A stretch of 64,000 nucleotides of DNA from Azospirillum thermophilum (GCF_003130795.1 NZ_CP029353.1:1317501-1381500); one strand, 5' to 3'; numbered from the stretch's first letter, positions 1 through 8,818 are shown. A program made the numbers and translations. The notes: generated by a model from the letters alone, not told the origin.

Positions 1-2922
1 ATGGTGTCCTTCCCGCTGGAGACCATGCTGAACGGCATGCCCGGCGTGGCGCGGGTGCGCAGCTCCTCCAGCCCGGGCTTCTCGCTGATCTATGCCGAGT
101 TCCAGTGGGGCACCGACCCCTACCGCAACCGGCAGATCGTGGCGGAGCGCATCGGGATGGCGCGCGACCGGCTGCCGCCCGGCCTGTCGCCGCAGCTCGC
201 CCCGATGTCGTCGGTCGCCGGCCTCGTCATGCAGGTGGCGCTGACCTCCGACACGCTCGATTCGATGGCCCTGCGCGAGGTTGCCGACTGGACCCTGCGG
301 CCGCGGCTGATGGGGGTGGACGGCGTGTCGCAGGTCTATGTGGTGGGTGGCGACGTGCGGCAGTTCCGCTTCACCCCCAGCCTTGCCGCCATGCGCTCGC
401 TCGGTATCGGGCTGAACCAGGTGGACCATGCCCTGACGGCCTTCGGCACCAACAGCTCCGGCGGCTTCAACGACGTCCACCACTCCGAGTACATCATCCG
501 CAACGTCGCCCGCAGCCACGACCTGGACGACATCCGCAACCTGGTGGTCGCCTACCGCGACGACCGGCCGGTGCTGCTGAGCCAGCTCGGCGAGGTCAGC
601 TACGCGCCGAAGATGAAGCGCGGCGACGGCAGCTTCAACGGCAGGCCGGCGGTGCTGCTGTCGGTGCTGAAGCATCCCGGCGCCAACACGGTGCAGGTCG
701 CCGCCAACATCGAGCAGTTCCTGGCGGAGATCGCCCCCTCGCTGCCGGCGGGTGTGCGGGCGGACCAGATCAGCTACAGCCAGGCCGAGCTGATCAACGC
801 CTCCATCACCAACGTCACGCATGTGCTGCGCGACGCCATCATCATCGTGGTGATCGTCCTGCTGGCCTTCCTGCTGAACCTGCAGACGACGCTGATCGCC
901 ATGCTGTCGATCCCGGTGTCGCTGCTGGTGACGATCATCACCTTCCATCTGATGGGCGCCACCATCAACACGATGACGCTGGGCGGCATCGCCATCGGCA
1001 TCGGTCAGCTCGTCGACGATTCGGTGGTGAATGTCGAGAATGTCCTGCGCCGCCTCTACGAGAACCGGCAGCGCAAGCATCCGCGCCCCATCCTGGCGGT
1101 GATCGCCGACGCCTCGCAGGAGGTGCGGTCGGGCATCGTCTACGCCACCATGATCATCCTGCTGGTCTTCCTGCCGCTGTTCGCGCTGCCGGGCGAGCAG
1201 GGGCGGCTGTTCGGGCCGCTGGGGCTGGCCTACATCGTGTCGATCTTCGCCAGCCTCGTGGTGTCGATGACGCTGACGCCGGTGCTGTGCTCGTACCTGC
1301 TGCCGCGGATGAAGGACCTCGGCGCCTCCTACCACGGCAAGCCGGTCCTGCTGCTGAAGGCGGCCAACACGCGGGCGCTGAACTGGGCGCTCGACCATCG
1401 GAAGGCGCTGTTCGTCGCCGCCGGCGCTCTGGTGGTGCTGGCGGCGGCCACCCTGCCGTTCCTGCCGCGCAGCTTCCTTCCCCCCTTCAACGAGGGCACG
1501 CTCTACGTCCAGATCCTGAACAAGCCGGGCATCTCGCTGGCGGAATCGGTGCGCATCGGCCAGATGGCCGAGCATCTGATCCTGCAGGTGCCGGAGGTGG
1601 TGAGCGTGTCCCGCCGCACCGGCCGCAACGAGAGCGACGAGGACGCCGATCCGGTCAGCGCCAGCGAGTTTCCCGTGCGCATCGCGCTGGCCGGACGCAG
1701 CCGCGCCGAGGTGATCGAGGATCTGCGCCGCCGCCTGTCGGTTCTGCCGGTGGACCTGACGGTGACGCAGTTCCTCACCTCGCGCATGCAGGTGGCGCAG
1801 AACGGCGTGCGCGGCGCCATCGTGCTGAAGATCTACGGGCAGGACCTCGACACGCTGCGGGTCCTGGCCGACGGGATGCGCCAGAAGTTCGCCGCCATTC
1901 CCGGCCTCGTCGACCTTATGGTGGAACAGCAGGTGCGCGTGCCGCAGGTCCGCATCACCATGGACTACGGGCGGGCCAAGCTGTTCGGCGTGACGCCGGC
2001 GGAGGTGACCCAGGCGCTGGAGACGCTGGCCAACGGCCGCGTCGTCTCGCAGATCATCGACGACGGCCGGCGCTTCGACGTGCTGCTGAAGCTGTCGGAC
2101 GACGAGCGGACGCCGGAGGCCCTGCCGCAACTGCGCATCGAGACGCCGGCCGGCCATGTGCCGCTCTCCACCATCGCCACCGTGGTCAGCGGCGACGGCC
2201 CCAACCAGATCCTGCGCGAGAACGGCATGCGCCGCATCGCGGTCATCGCCAACACCGACGGGTCGGATACCGCGGCCATCGTGGCGAAGATGCGCGAGGC
2301 GGTCGCCGCGACGGCCCTGCCGCAGGGCTATGCGACCCGCCTCGAAGGCTCCTTCCGGCAGGAGGAGGAGGGGCGGCCGATGATGATCGGGCTGAGCTGC
2401 CTGTCGGCTGCCCTGGTATTCCTGGTGCTCTACCAGCGCTACCGCTCGGTGGTGCTGACCGCCATCATCATGGGCAACATCCCGCTGGCGCTGATCGGCA
2501 GCGTGGCCGCCCTGTGGCTGGCGGGCGAGGATCTCAGCCTCGCCGCCATGATCGGCTTCATCGCGGTGGCCGGCGTCGCGGTGCGCAACGGCGTGCTCAA
2601 GATCAGCCACTTCATCAACCTCGCCCTTCACGACGGCATGCCGGTCGGCCGGGCGCTGGTGGTGCGCGGCTGCGAGGAGCGGCTGATGCCGGTGCTGATG
2701 ACGGCGCTGTCCGCCGGGCTCGCCCTCATCCCGCTGCTGATCGCCTCCGACGCGCCGGGCAGCGAAATCCTGCATCCGGTGGCGCTGGTGATCTTCGGCG
2801 GGCTGGTCAGCTCGACCCTGCTGGACACGCTGACGACGCCCGTCCTCTTCCACCGCTTCGGCGAACCCGCCATCGACCGCCTGCTGGCGGCCGGCGGCGA
2901 GCTTGCCGTCGAGACCTACTGA
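1..2922 (+). CDS. RND-family efflux transporter, inner-membrane pump subunit (5' end outside window)
   Basis: Resistance-nodulation-division pump: a proton-driven exporter that works with a periplasmic adaptor and an outer-membrane channel. The 973 visible residues carry the usual duplicated layout of porter loops and membrane segments. The TM4 aspartate pair lies in GQLVDDSVV (Asp339-Asp340). AcrB has this pair at 407-408, so roughly 68 N-terminal residues lie before base 1, and the ATG at base 1 is probably internal. The opening segment (FPLETMLNGMPGV, then RSSSSPGFS) resembles the heavy-metal (CusA/CzcA-like) branch, but the substrate cannot be read from sequence. The stop is followed 31 bp later by a small gene that may belong to the same transcript. 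Confidence 0.9.
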   Translation: MVSFPLETMLNGMPGVARVRSSSSPGFSLIYAEFQWGTDPYRNRQIVAERIGMARDRLPPGLSPQLAPMSSVAGLVMQVALTSDTLDSMALREVADWTLRPRLMGVDGVSQVYVVGGDVRQFRFTPSLAAMRSLGIGLNQVDHALTAFGTNSSGGFNDVHHSEYIIRNVARSHDLDDIRNLVVAYRDDRPVLLSQLGEVSYAPKMKRGDGSFNGRPAVLLSVLKHPGANTVQVAANIEQFLAEIAPSLPAGVRADQISYSQAELINASITNVTHVLRDAIIIVVIVLLAFLLNLQTTLIAMLSIPVSLLVTIITFHLMGATINTMTLGGIAIGIGQLVDDSVVNVENVLRRLYENRQRKHPRPILAVIADASQEVRSGIVYATMIILLVFLPLFALPGEQGRLFGPLGLAYIVSIFASLVVSMTLTPVLCSYLLPRMKDLGASYHGKPVLLLKAANTRALNWALDHRKALFVAAGALVVLAAATLPFLPRSFLPPFNEGTLYVQILNKPGISLAESVRIGQMAEHLILQVPEVVSVSRRTGRNESDEDADPVSASEFPVRIALAGRSRAEVIEDLRRRLSVLPVDLTVTQFLTSRMQVAQNGVRGAIVLKIYGQDLDTLRVLADGMRQKFAAIPGLVDLMVEQQVRVPQVRITMDYGRAKLFGVTPAEVTQALETLANGRVVSQIIDDGRRFDVLLKLSDDERTPEALPQLRIETPAGHVPLSTIATVVSGDGPNQILRENGMRRIAVIANTDGSDTAAIVAKMREAVAATALPQGYATRLEGSFRQEEEGRPMMIGLSCLSAALVFLVLYQRYRSVVLTAIIMGNIPLALIGSVAALWLAGEDLSLAAMIGFIAVAGVAVRNGVLKISHFINLALHDGMPVGRALVVRGCEERLMPVLMTALSAGLALIPLLIASDAPGSEILHPVALVIFGGLVSSTLLDTLTTPVLFHRFGEPAIDRLLAAGGELAVETY

Positions 2923-2953
2923 CCCGACGACCTCCACCGGGGAGACACCGCCC

Positions 2954-3190
2954 ATGGGCTCCGCATCGCTGACCGCACTGGTGATCACGGCCTCCGTGCT
3001 GGGGTCGGTCGCCGTGGATGTCGGAATGAACACGCTGCAGGACTGGTACCAGACCTTCTACGCAGACGCCCTGTGGGGCAACCGGCCGGCGACCAGCGAG
3101 CTGGACCACCAGCTCCGCAAGGAGGAGGCGGAGATCGACCGGCTGATGCGCGAGGACAACTTCATCGTCGAGGAGGCCGAGGCCCGATGA
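2954..3190 (+). CDS. Small hypothetical protein with N-terminal membrane segment
   Basis: Seventy-eight residues. A hydrophobic N-terminus (about residues 5-25) is followed by an acidic, charged tail (ELDHQLRKEEAEIDRLMRE) likely to be helical or coiled. I do not recognise a family. The ATG at 2954 follows a GGGGAGA Shine-Dalgarno at 2939-2945. The stop overlaps the next start in an ATGA, so translation is probably coupled to the SH3 protein. Its place behind the RND pump suggests an accessory role, which is inference only. Confidence 0.6.
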   Translation: MGSASLTALVITASVLGSVAVDVGMNTLQDWYQTFYADALWGNRPATSELDHQLRKEEAEIDRLMREDNFIVEEAEAR

Positions 3191-4125
3191 CTTCCACCCC
3201 TCATTCCAGGGCCGCTCTCGCCGCCGCGCTTCTCTGCTGGTCTCTCGCCGCCGGACCCGCCCTCGCCCAGACGCCGTCCCCGACCGGCCCCGCCAGCCGG
3301 GCGGCGGTCCGGCTGGAGGCGCTGGAGGGCGAGTATGTGACGCTCGGCCGGACCAACCTGCGCCAGCAGCCGAGCCAGCAGGGAGCCCGCCTCGCCCAGA
3401 TCGACGCCGGCACCCGGCTGCGCGTCACCGGCAAGGTGGCGGACGCCCCCTGGTACGCGGTGGTCGGGCCGGACGGGCGCAGCGGCTATGTCTTCGCCGA
3501 TCTCCTGCGGCCGGCGGCGGATGCCGCGCAGCAGCCGGCGGCGGCCGGGGACGCGGTGGGCTCGGCGCTCACCAGGCGGCTCGACGCCATGGAGTCCTCG
3601 CTGAACGCCATCCGCGACCAGTTGAAGGCGCCGGCCGATGCCATGCAGTCGATGGCCGCCCGCCAGGAGTCCCTCGAAAAGGCGGTGGAGGGTCTGCGCG
3701 CCGACATCGCCGGCCTGCGCGGGGCGGCGGCCGAGGCGGCCGGGGCCGCGGTGGCGGAGGCCGACAAGCCCGGCGGGCTGATCGACCGCGTGCTGAAGCT
3801 GCAGGAGCAGATCGCCGCCCAGATCGCGGAGCAGAAGGCCGAGGTCGGCAAGCTGGCCGAGCGGCTCGACAAGACCGAGGAATGGCTGAAGCCGCTCGGT
3901 TCCTGGAGCGAGGAGACGTGGAACCGCGTCCGTCCCGAGGCCGAGAGCTGGAGCGGCTGGATCTGGAACCGCTATTCGGCGGTGAAGGGCTGGTTGACCG
4001 AGGGCTGGTGGTGGCAGCAGCCCGCCGCCCCGGCGGTGCAGCCGGCGCCGCCCGCCGAACCGCCCGCCGAACCGCCCGCCCCGGCGCCGGCCAGCCCCTC
4101 GGCCGGCCGCACGATCATGGGCTGA
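3187..4125 (+). CDS. Secreted SH3-domain, coiled-coil protein
   Basis: About 312 residues. A Sec signal peptide ends near AGPALAQ (about residue 26). A bacterial SH3-like domain follows (about 50-105; TNLRQQPSQQGARLAQI, then WYAVVGPDGRSGYV). Next come a long helical stretch rich in Ala/Glu/Lys (about 120-230) with coiled-coil character, a Trp-rich segment (about 235-275) and a Pro/Ala tail. Bacterial SH3 domains often bind cell-wall peptides, so a periplasmic or envelope role is likely. The start at 3187 overlaps the upstream stop by ATGA; an in-frame ATG at 3073 would lie inside that gene and lacks the signal peptide at its start. It may form a cluster with the RND pump. Confidence 0.7.
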   Translation: MTSTPHSRAALAAALLCWSLAAGPALAQTPSPTGPASRAAVRLEALEGEYVTLGRTNLRQQPSQQGARLAQIDAGTRLRVTGKVADAPWYAVVGPDGRSGYVFADLLRPAADAAQQPAAAGDAVGSALTRRLDAMESSLNAIRDQLKAPADAMQSMAARQESLEKAVEGLRADIAGLRGAAAEAAGAAVAEADKPGGLIDRVLKLQEQIAAQIAEQKAEVGKLAERLDKTEEWLKPLGSWSEETWNRVRPEAESWSGWIWNRYSAVKGWLTEGWWWQQPAAPAVQPAPPAEPPAEPPAPAPASPSAGRTIMG

Positions 4126-4150
4126 GCGGTCAGCGACATGGGCTGAGCGG

Positions 4151-4561
4151 TCAGGGGATGTACTCTGCCGCCTGGATGCGCAGCCGCCGGCTGTCCGGCG
4201 ACTCGCGTGCCGGCGCCGGCGCTTCCGGTGCGGGGGCGCCGGGCGGGAAGGCGGTGGCGATGAAGGCCCCCATGGTGCAGCCGGCCCCGAAGAAGGCCAG
4301 GAGCTCCGCCACCGCCGGCGCAGCGGTCGCGCCGCCGCCCGCGGTCGCCATGGTGCCGGAGGCGAGCGCCAGCCCGGTCACGCCGAGCCCGACGACGCTG
4401 CAGCCGATCGCCTGGCGCTGGGCGATCTCCGGCCGGCTCGACAGGGTCGGGAATCCTTCCGGCGCGCCGCCCGCCGCCAGGGCGGGAGAGGCGGCGAGCG
4501 TCAGCGTGACGGCACAGGCCGCGGCGAGGCGGCGAAGGGGCGAGGCGCTTTCGTGATCCAT
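4151..4561 (-). CDS. Small secreted glycine-rich membrane protein
   Basis: 136 residues with a signal peptide (about 1-30, ending ASPALAAGG). Two Gly/Ala-rich hydrophobic segments follow (about 48-70 and 80-105), each with a Cys near a GxxxG-like patch (AIGCSVVGLG, FGAGCTMGAF). No family recognised. The same plan (signal peptide, Cys-containing Gly-rich pair of hydrophobic segments, Pro/Glu-rich tail) recurs in the protein encoded at 5736-6134, on the other side of the cation exporter. Possible paralogue; function unknown. Confidence 0.6.
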   Translation of the reverse strand: MDHESASPLRRLAAACAVTLTLAASPALAAGGAPEGFPTLSSRPEIAQRQAIGCSVVGLGVTGLALASGTMATAGGGATAAPAVAELLAFFGAGCTMGAFIATAFPPGAPAPEAPAPARESPDSRRLRIQAAEYIP

Positions 4562-4660
4562 GGCGGGGGCGTCCGGAAACCGACTGAAGGCTTCCCATCA
4601 AACGCCGGGCCCCGGCCTGCGGACCGCCACTCTTCCGGCGGTCGCCGCCGTGGGTAACCG

Positions 4661-5752
4661 TCAGACCACGTTGGAGGGGGCGAGGCGGCAGAAGGCGCCG
4701 TCATGCTCCACCTGGAGGGTGGCGTGGCCGATGCCGAAGCGCTCCTTCAGCGTCTGGGCCACCTCCTTCAGCAGATCGTCGTCGGGACCGGCGCCCGGCC
4801 GGACGAGATGGGCGGTCAGCGCCACCTCGGTCGTGCTGAGCGGCCAGATATGCAGGTCATGCACCGCGGTGACGCCGGGCAGGTCGGCCAGATAGGTCTC
4901 GACGCCGGCGCGGTCGACGCTCTCCGGTACGGCGGCCAGCGCCAGCCGGATCGAATCGCGCAGCAGCCCCCAGGTGCCGACGGTGATGACGGCGGCGATG
5001 GCGAGGCCGGTCAGCGGGTCGATCCACAGCCAGCCGGTCAGCCCCACCAGGATCGCCGCGATCACCACCCCCAGCGACACCGCGGCGTCGGCCGCCATGT
5101 GCAGGTAGGCGCCCTTGACGTTCAGGTCGTGCTGGCCGCCCATGAACAGCCAGGCGGTCAGGCCGTTGATGACGATGCCGATGGCGGCGACCACGATCAC
5201 CGTGCCCTCGGCGACCGGCTCCGGCTCGACGAAGCGGCGGACCGACTCCATGGTGATGGCACCGACCGCGATCAGCAGGATCACGGCGTTCAGCAGCGAC
5301 ACCAGGATCGAGACGCTCCCGAACCCGTAGGTATAGCGCCCGGCCGGGATGCGCCGGCCGATCCAGGCGGCGCCCCAGGCGAACAGCAGCCCGGTCACAT
5401 CGCTCAGATTGTGGCCGGCGTCGGCCAGCAGGGCGGTGGAGTTCGCCAGGAACCCGTAGACCGCCTCCACCGCCACGAATCCGATGTTCAGCACCGCCCC
5501 GATGGCGAAGGCCCGGTCGTAGCTGACGGGGCCATGGGAATGACCACCATGGGAATGGCCCCCGTGGGAATGGCCTGCATGGGACTGATTGCCGTGAAAG
5601 TGCCCGCCGTGCCCGCGGCCCTCCTGCGACCGGCCGGTATGCCCGTGCCCCGCCTGCGCGCCATCCGCCTGCGCGTGGCCGTGGGCGTCGTGGCCGTGCT
5701 TGTGGCCGTCGTGCTTGTGGCTGTCGTGCCCGGGGTCAGGGGAAAGCGGCAT
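4661..5752 (-). CDS. Cation diffusion facilitator (CDF) metal exporter, CzcD-like
   Basis: 363 residues. CDF proteins exchange cytosolic Zn2+, Co2+ or Cd2+ for protons across the inner membrane. The first 75 residues are a histidine-rich metal-binding tail with three tandem GHSHG-type repeats (about 58-74). Six membrane segments follow. The two metal-site motifs are visible: HNLSD (His114, Asp118) in TM2 and HMAAD in TM5. A cytoplasmic domain of about 80 residues ends the protein. Its start lies 17 bp inside the end of the upstream small gene, so the two are probably one transcript. Zinc is the usual substrate of this subgroup; the actual specificity is not shown. Confidence 0.93.
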   Translation of the reverse strand: MPLSPDPGHDSHKHDGHKHGHDAHGHAQADGAQAGHGHTGRSQEGRGHGGHFHGNQSHAGHSHGGHSHGGHSHGPVSYDRAFAIGAVLNIGFVAVEAVYGFLANSTALLADAGHNLSDVTGLLFAWGAAWIGRRIPAGRYTYGFGSVSILVSLLNAVILLIAVGAITMESVRRFVEPEPVAEGTVIVVAAIGIVINGLTAWLFMGGQHDLNVKGAYLHMAADAAVSLGVVIAAILVGLTGWLWIDPLTGLAIAAVITVGTWGLLRDSIRLALAAVPESVDRAGVETYLADLPGVTAVHDLHIWPLSTTEVALTAHLVRPGAGPDDDLLKEVAQTLKERFGIGHATLQVEHDGAFCRLAPSNVV

Positions 5753-6134
5753 GGATCAGGGTCTCTCGCGGCCTCTCGGGCGGCAGTGGCGCGGTTGGCA
5801 GGTCTTCGATCTCCGGCTCGTCCGGCGGGGCGACGAAGCTGCGCCAGGCCCAGCTGTAGCCGGTCGCGGCAGCGGTATAGGCGACGCCGAGCCCGCAGCC
5901 CACCCCGGCGGATGCGGCGACCGCCGACGCGGCAACGCCCGTTCCGATTCCGCTGTGCGCCAGGGGAATGGCGACGAAGGCGGTGGTGACGCCGCTGATC
6001 GTCGCGCCGCTGAGGCAGGAGACGACGGCCTGCTCGGTGAAGCCGTCGCCGCTGCGGACGCGCTTGGCCTCGGCGGCCCCGGCTGTGCAGAGCGCCGCGA
6101 GAAGGATGGGGATCGCGAGGATCGGTCGGCGCAT
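5736..6134 (-). CDS. Small secreted glycine-rich protein upstream of CDF exporter
   Basis: 132 residues from ATG 6134, which has a good GGAGGA site 6-11 bases before it; a longer frame to 6239 lacks this. A signal peptide ends near AGAAEA (about residue 22). Two Ala/Gly-rich hydrophobic stretches carry Cys residues (VVSCLSGATISG, GVGCGLGVAY), then a Pro/Glu-rich C-terminus. It resembles the 4151-4561 protein in layout. Its stop overlaps the exporter start by 17 bp. Unknown function; a role in envelope metal handling is a guess from context. Confidence 0.65.
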   Translation of the reverse strand: MRRPILAIPILLAALCTAGAAEAKRVRSGDGFTEQAVVSCLSGATISGVTTAFVAIPLAHSGIGTGVAASAVAASAGVGCGLGVAYTAAATGYSWAWRSFVAPPDEPEIEDLPTAPLPPERPRETLIHAAFP

Positions 6135-6367
6135 CGAATGTCCTCCGGCGGCGATCGGCAAGGTCCCGGTCGGCCGTGCCGCACCGGCCGCTCCCGGTGG
6201 CGGGATCGACCGTTTCGCACCTGCGGCAGGCGAAACCACCCTTAGGAGATATCATCGGCGGATGAACAGCGGCAAGCCGGATTCGCCCGCCGGCGGGACT
6301 TGCGCGGCAGCCCGGCCGGGCCTAGCCTCCGCCCCATCCATTCGTTTGCACATGCGGAGATGGCACG

Positions 6368-6787
6368 ATGAAGGCGCGGGTGACCTGGGTCGACGGCAGG
6401 ATGTTCGTCGGCGAATCCGGCAGCGGGCACGCCGTGGTGATGGACGGCGCGCCGGAATCCGGCGGGCGCAACCTGGGCATCCGCCCGATGGAGATGCTGC
6501 TGATCGGCATGGGCGGCTGCACCTCCTTCGACGTGGTGATGATCCTGGAGAAGGGGCGTCAGGTCATCACCGACTGCGAGGTCTCCATCGAGGCGGAGCG
6601 GGCGGAGACCGACCCGAAGGTCTTCACCAGGATCCACGCCCATTTCGTCGTCACCGGCCGCAACCTCGACCCGGCGAAGGTCGAGCGCGCCATCGCCCTG
6701 TCGGCGGAGAAATACTGCTCCGCCTCCATCATGCTCGGGCAGACGGCGACGATCACCCACGACTTCGAGGTGCGCGAGGCGCCGTAA
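6368..6787 (+). CDS. OsmC-family protein (organic hydroperoxide/redox-type)
   Basis: 139 residues matching the OsmC/Ohr fold in its YhfA-like branch. The two conserved cysteines are visible in GMGGCTSFD (Cys51) and EKYCSASIML (Cys117), the pair that in studied members reduces organic peroxides. Length is typical. It stands alone, with the SMR exporter convergent 10 bp downstream. The exact substrate is unknown. Confidence 0.88.
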   Translation: MKARVTWVDGRMFVGESGSGHAVVMDGAPESGGRNLGIRPMEMLLIGMGGCTSFDVVMILEKGRQVITDCEVSIEAERAETDPKVFTRIHAHFVVTGRNLDPAKVERAIALSAEKYCSASIMLGQTATITHDFEVREAP

Positions 6788-6797
6788 CGGTGCCTCG

Positions 6798-7115
6798 TCA
6801 GGCGGGCACCAGCTTCAGCCCGACGATGCCGGCGGCGATCAGCGCGATGCAGGCAAGCCGCAGCGCCCCCGCCGGCTCCCCGAACAGCAGGATGCCGAGC
6901 AGTGCCGTGCCGATGGTGCCGATGCCGGTCCACACCGCATAGGCGGTACCGAGCGGCAGGCTCTTCAGCGCCACCCCCAGCAGGAGGACGCTGACCAGCA
7001 TCGCGAGGCCGGTGAACAGGCTGGGCCACAGGCGGGTGAAGCCTTCGGTGTACTTCAGTCCGACGGCCCAGCCGACCTCGAACAATCCGGCGAAGAACAG
7101 CGTAATCCATGCCAT
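6798..7115 (-). CDS. sugE: SMR-family guanidinium exporter (SugE/Gdx type)
   Basis: 105 residues and four hydrophobic helices. The conserved Glu of TM1 is in [15 protein letters not shown], the signature of the SugE/Gdx branch, which exports guanidinium in exchange for protons. The start at 7115 is preceded by GGGAGGT with good spacing; an upstream start at 7133 is less likely. The guanidine-II riboswitch at 7184-7237 on the same strand independently supports the guanidinium substrate. Confidence 0.93.
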   Translation of the reverse strand: MAWITLFFAGLFEVGWAVGLKYTEGFTRLWPSLFTGLAMLVSVLLLGVALKSLPLGTAYAVWTGIGTIGTALLGILLFGEPAGALRLACIALIAAGIVGLKLVPA

Positions 7116-7138
7116 CGCGGCACCTCCCAACATCTATC

Positions 7139-7174
7139 CCTGGATCTGGCCCTGGATCGGGCACTGGATCAGGG
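7139..7174. repeat. Three tandem 12-bp repeats in the sugE leader
   Basis: Three consecutive 12-mers on the plus strand, CCTGGATCTGGC, CCTGGATCGGGC and ACTGGATCAGGG, fill the leader between the second riboswitch hairpin and the sugE Shine-Dalgarno. They may form the expression platform, but no clear pairing with the ribosome-binding site was worked out. Confidence 0.7.
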
Positions 7175-7183
7175 TGTCGTGCG

Positions 7184-7237
7184 GCAGGGTCGTCCCTGCA
7201 CGGAAGGCCCCTCGGCAAAGGGCGGGGTCGTCCCCGC
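7184..7237 (-). promoter_or_regulatory. Guanidine-II (mini-ykkC) riboswitch controlling sugE
   Basis: Read on the minus strand, two hairpins each have a six-pair stem and an ACGA tetraloop: GCGGGG-ACGA-CCCCGC (7237-7222) and GCAGGG-ACGA-CCCTGC (7199-7184), 22 nt apart. Two stem-loops with ACGR loops are the defining pattern of the mini-ykkC motif, known to bind guanidinium and to turn on exporter translation. It lies about 57 nt before the sugE Shine-Dalgarno. Confidence 0.92.
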
Positions 7238-7324
7238 GGGGCAGGGCCTCCCATATGGCACCCCGACCGTGAGGGTCAAGGTTGAGGAATTCCGATCACC
7301 TCCGGCCGATCGTCCGTTTTTCCC

Positions 7325-8656
7325 CAGGGCTCCGAAGTCGGGTTAACGCTGGTTTACGAACGGCACGGTTTCTGATTCGGTGGGGCCGAACCGGATCGGG
7401 GGTGCCGTGCCATGAGTTCCATCGCAGCCGAATTTGGTCAGAAATCGCGTCTGAAGGCGCTGCTGGATCATTTTTCGCTGATCGACGATCCGCGCGATCC
7501 GTGGCGGGTGGCCTATCCCTTGCCGGAGATTCTGCTTCTGGCGGTCTGTGGGACGATCGCCGATTGTGAGGATTATGAGGCGATCGCAGCGTGGGGCGAA
7601 GCCCGGCTCGATTTTCTGCGGCGGTTTCAGCCCTACCATCACGGGGTGCCGAGCGGACGCTGGCTGACCGTGTTCATGAACCGGATCAACCCGTGCCTGT
7701 TCCAGGACTGCTTCACAGCCTGGGTGCGCGAGGCTTGGCCCGACCGCCCCGAGCTTGTCGCCATCGACGGCAAGACCTCGCGGCGCAGCCATGACCGCAG
7801 CCGCGCTCAAGCCCCTCTCCACTTGGTGTCGGCCTTCGCCACCACCAGCCGTCTGGTGCTCGGGCAGGAAGCCGTCGAAGACAAGGCTGGCGAACTCGCG
7901 GCCATTCCCGTTCTTCTGGAGCGCCTGGCGGCCGACGGCGGCCTCACGGGAGCGATCGTGACCATCGACGCCATCGCCTGCAACGCCACCATCGCCCAAG
8001 CCATCCGCGACGCCGGGGCCGACTACCTGCTGGCGGTCAAGGCCAACCAGCCGACCCTGCGCGATGAGATCGAAACTTACTTCGCCGAGGCCCCGGACGT
8101 GGCCCTCGAGCACGCCACCGACATCGACAAGGGCCATGGCCGGATCGAGCAGCGCACGGTCACGGTCGCCCGCGAGGTCGATTGGCTGACCGGCGAGCGC
8201 CGCTTCCCCGGCGAGGTGCGTCTGCCCGCCGTCGCCTCGATCATTCGGGTTGGCAGCAAAGCCGAGTTGAAGGACCGCTGCCGCTTCGACACCCGCTACT
8301 ACGTTTCTTCCGCCACGCTGAGCGCCCAGGCAGCGGCTGAGGCCATTCGGGGGCATTGGGGCATCGAGAACCGGCTGCATTGGGTTCTCGACGTCGTCTT
8401 CACCGACGACCAGTCCCGCTTGCGCAAGGGACATGGCGCTCAGAACATGGCCGTCGTCCGCCATTTCGCCATCAATCTCGTCCGCAAGGCCGAGGAACCC
8501 GCCCGGCCGCGCTCGGGACTGCGGCGCGCCACCAAAAAACCGGCCAAACCCAAAGCGACAAGCATCAAGCTCCGACGAAAGCTGGCGGGATGGGACACCG
8601 ATTACCTCGACGCCATCCTTGCCGCCAAAATCCGTTAACCTGGATTCGGAGCCCTG
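7325..8656 (+). mobile_element. ISAs1-family insertion sequence, intact, 1332 bp
   Basis: Terminal inverted repeats are clear: the left end starts CAGGGCTCCGAA and the reverse complement of the right end starts with the same 12 bases; both then reach GTTAACG after a five-base mismatch. A perfect 10-bp target duplication, CGTTTTTCCC, flanks it at 7315-7324 and 8657-8666. The full transposase lies inside. The intact duplication and open frame point to a recent insertion. It separates the sugE riboswitch from the trpL control region. Confidence 0.95.
7412..8638 (+). CDS. ISAs1-family transposase
   Basis: 408 residues, a DDE transposase of the ISAs1 (H-repeat) family. Visible catalytic contexts are Asp in ELVAIDGKTSRRS, Asp in IVTIDAIACN, and Glu in the GIENRLHWVLDVVF segment near the C-terminus. 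The ATG at 7412 is 87 bp inside the left end, and the frame stops 18 bp before the right end. Full length, so probably active. Confidence 0.95.
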   Translation: MSSIAAEFGQKSRLKALLDHFSLIDDPRDPWRVAYPLPEILLLAVCGTIADCEDYEAIAAWGEARLDFLRRFQPYHHGVPSGRWLTVFMNRINPCLFQDCFTAWVREAWPDRPELVAIDGKTSRRSHDRSRAQAPLHLVSAFATTSRLVLGQEAVEDKAGELAAIPVLLERLAADGGLTGAIVTIDAIACNATIAQAIRDAGADYLLAVKANQPTLRDEIETYFAEAPDVALEHATDIDKGHGRIEQRTVTVAREVDWLTGERRFPGEVRLPAVASIIRVGSKAELKDRCRFDTRYYVSSATLSAQAAAEAIRGHWGIENRLHWVLDVVFTDDQSRLRKGHGAQNMAVVRHFAINLVRKAEEPARPRSGLRRATKKPAKPKATSIKLRRKLAGWDTDYLDAILAAKIR

Positions 8657-8734
8657 CGTTTTTCCCGGCAGCCTTGCGCCGCCTGCGTCGTGACGATAGC
8701 CTTCTCCTGTCGGAGGCCGGAGCGCGCCCCGGCC

Positions 8735-8755
8735 ATTGTGCAGCCGACGCACAAC
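8735..8755. promoter_or_regulatory. Distal dyad of the trpL upstream module
   Basis: ATTGTGC (8735-8741), seven-base spacer, GCACAAC (8749-8755). The same dyad with the same spacer occurs upstream of the Kef-type antiporter (29204-29224). Candidate operator for an unidentified regulator. Confidence 0.5.
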
Positions 8756-8818
8756 GGACGTACCCGGACGATCTCCGGCAAGTCCTTGACTATCCTCTGA
8801 AAATGACGGGTGAAGCGC

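Noticed and set aside
5540..5600. Tandem repeats in the CDF gene as a mobile or regulatory repeat
   Set aside because: They encode the His-rich GHSHG repeats of the protein tail and need no other explanation.
4703..5989. Long plus-strand open frame of 428 codons opposite the CDF exporter
   Set aside because: It is antisense to a clear CDF gene and has low-complexity composition; an artefact of high GC.
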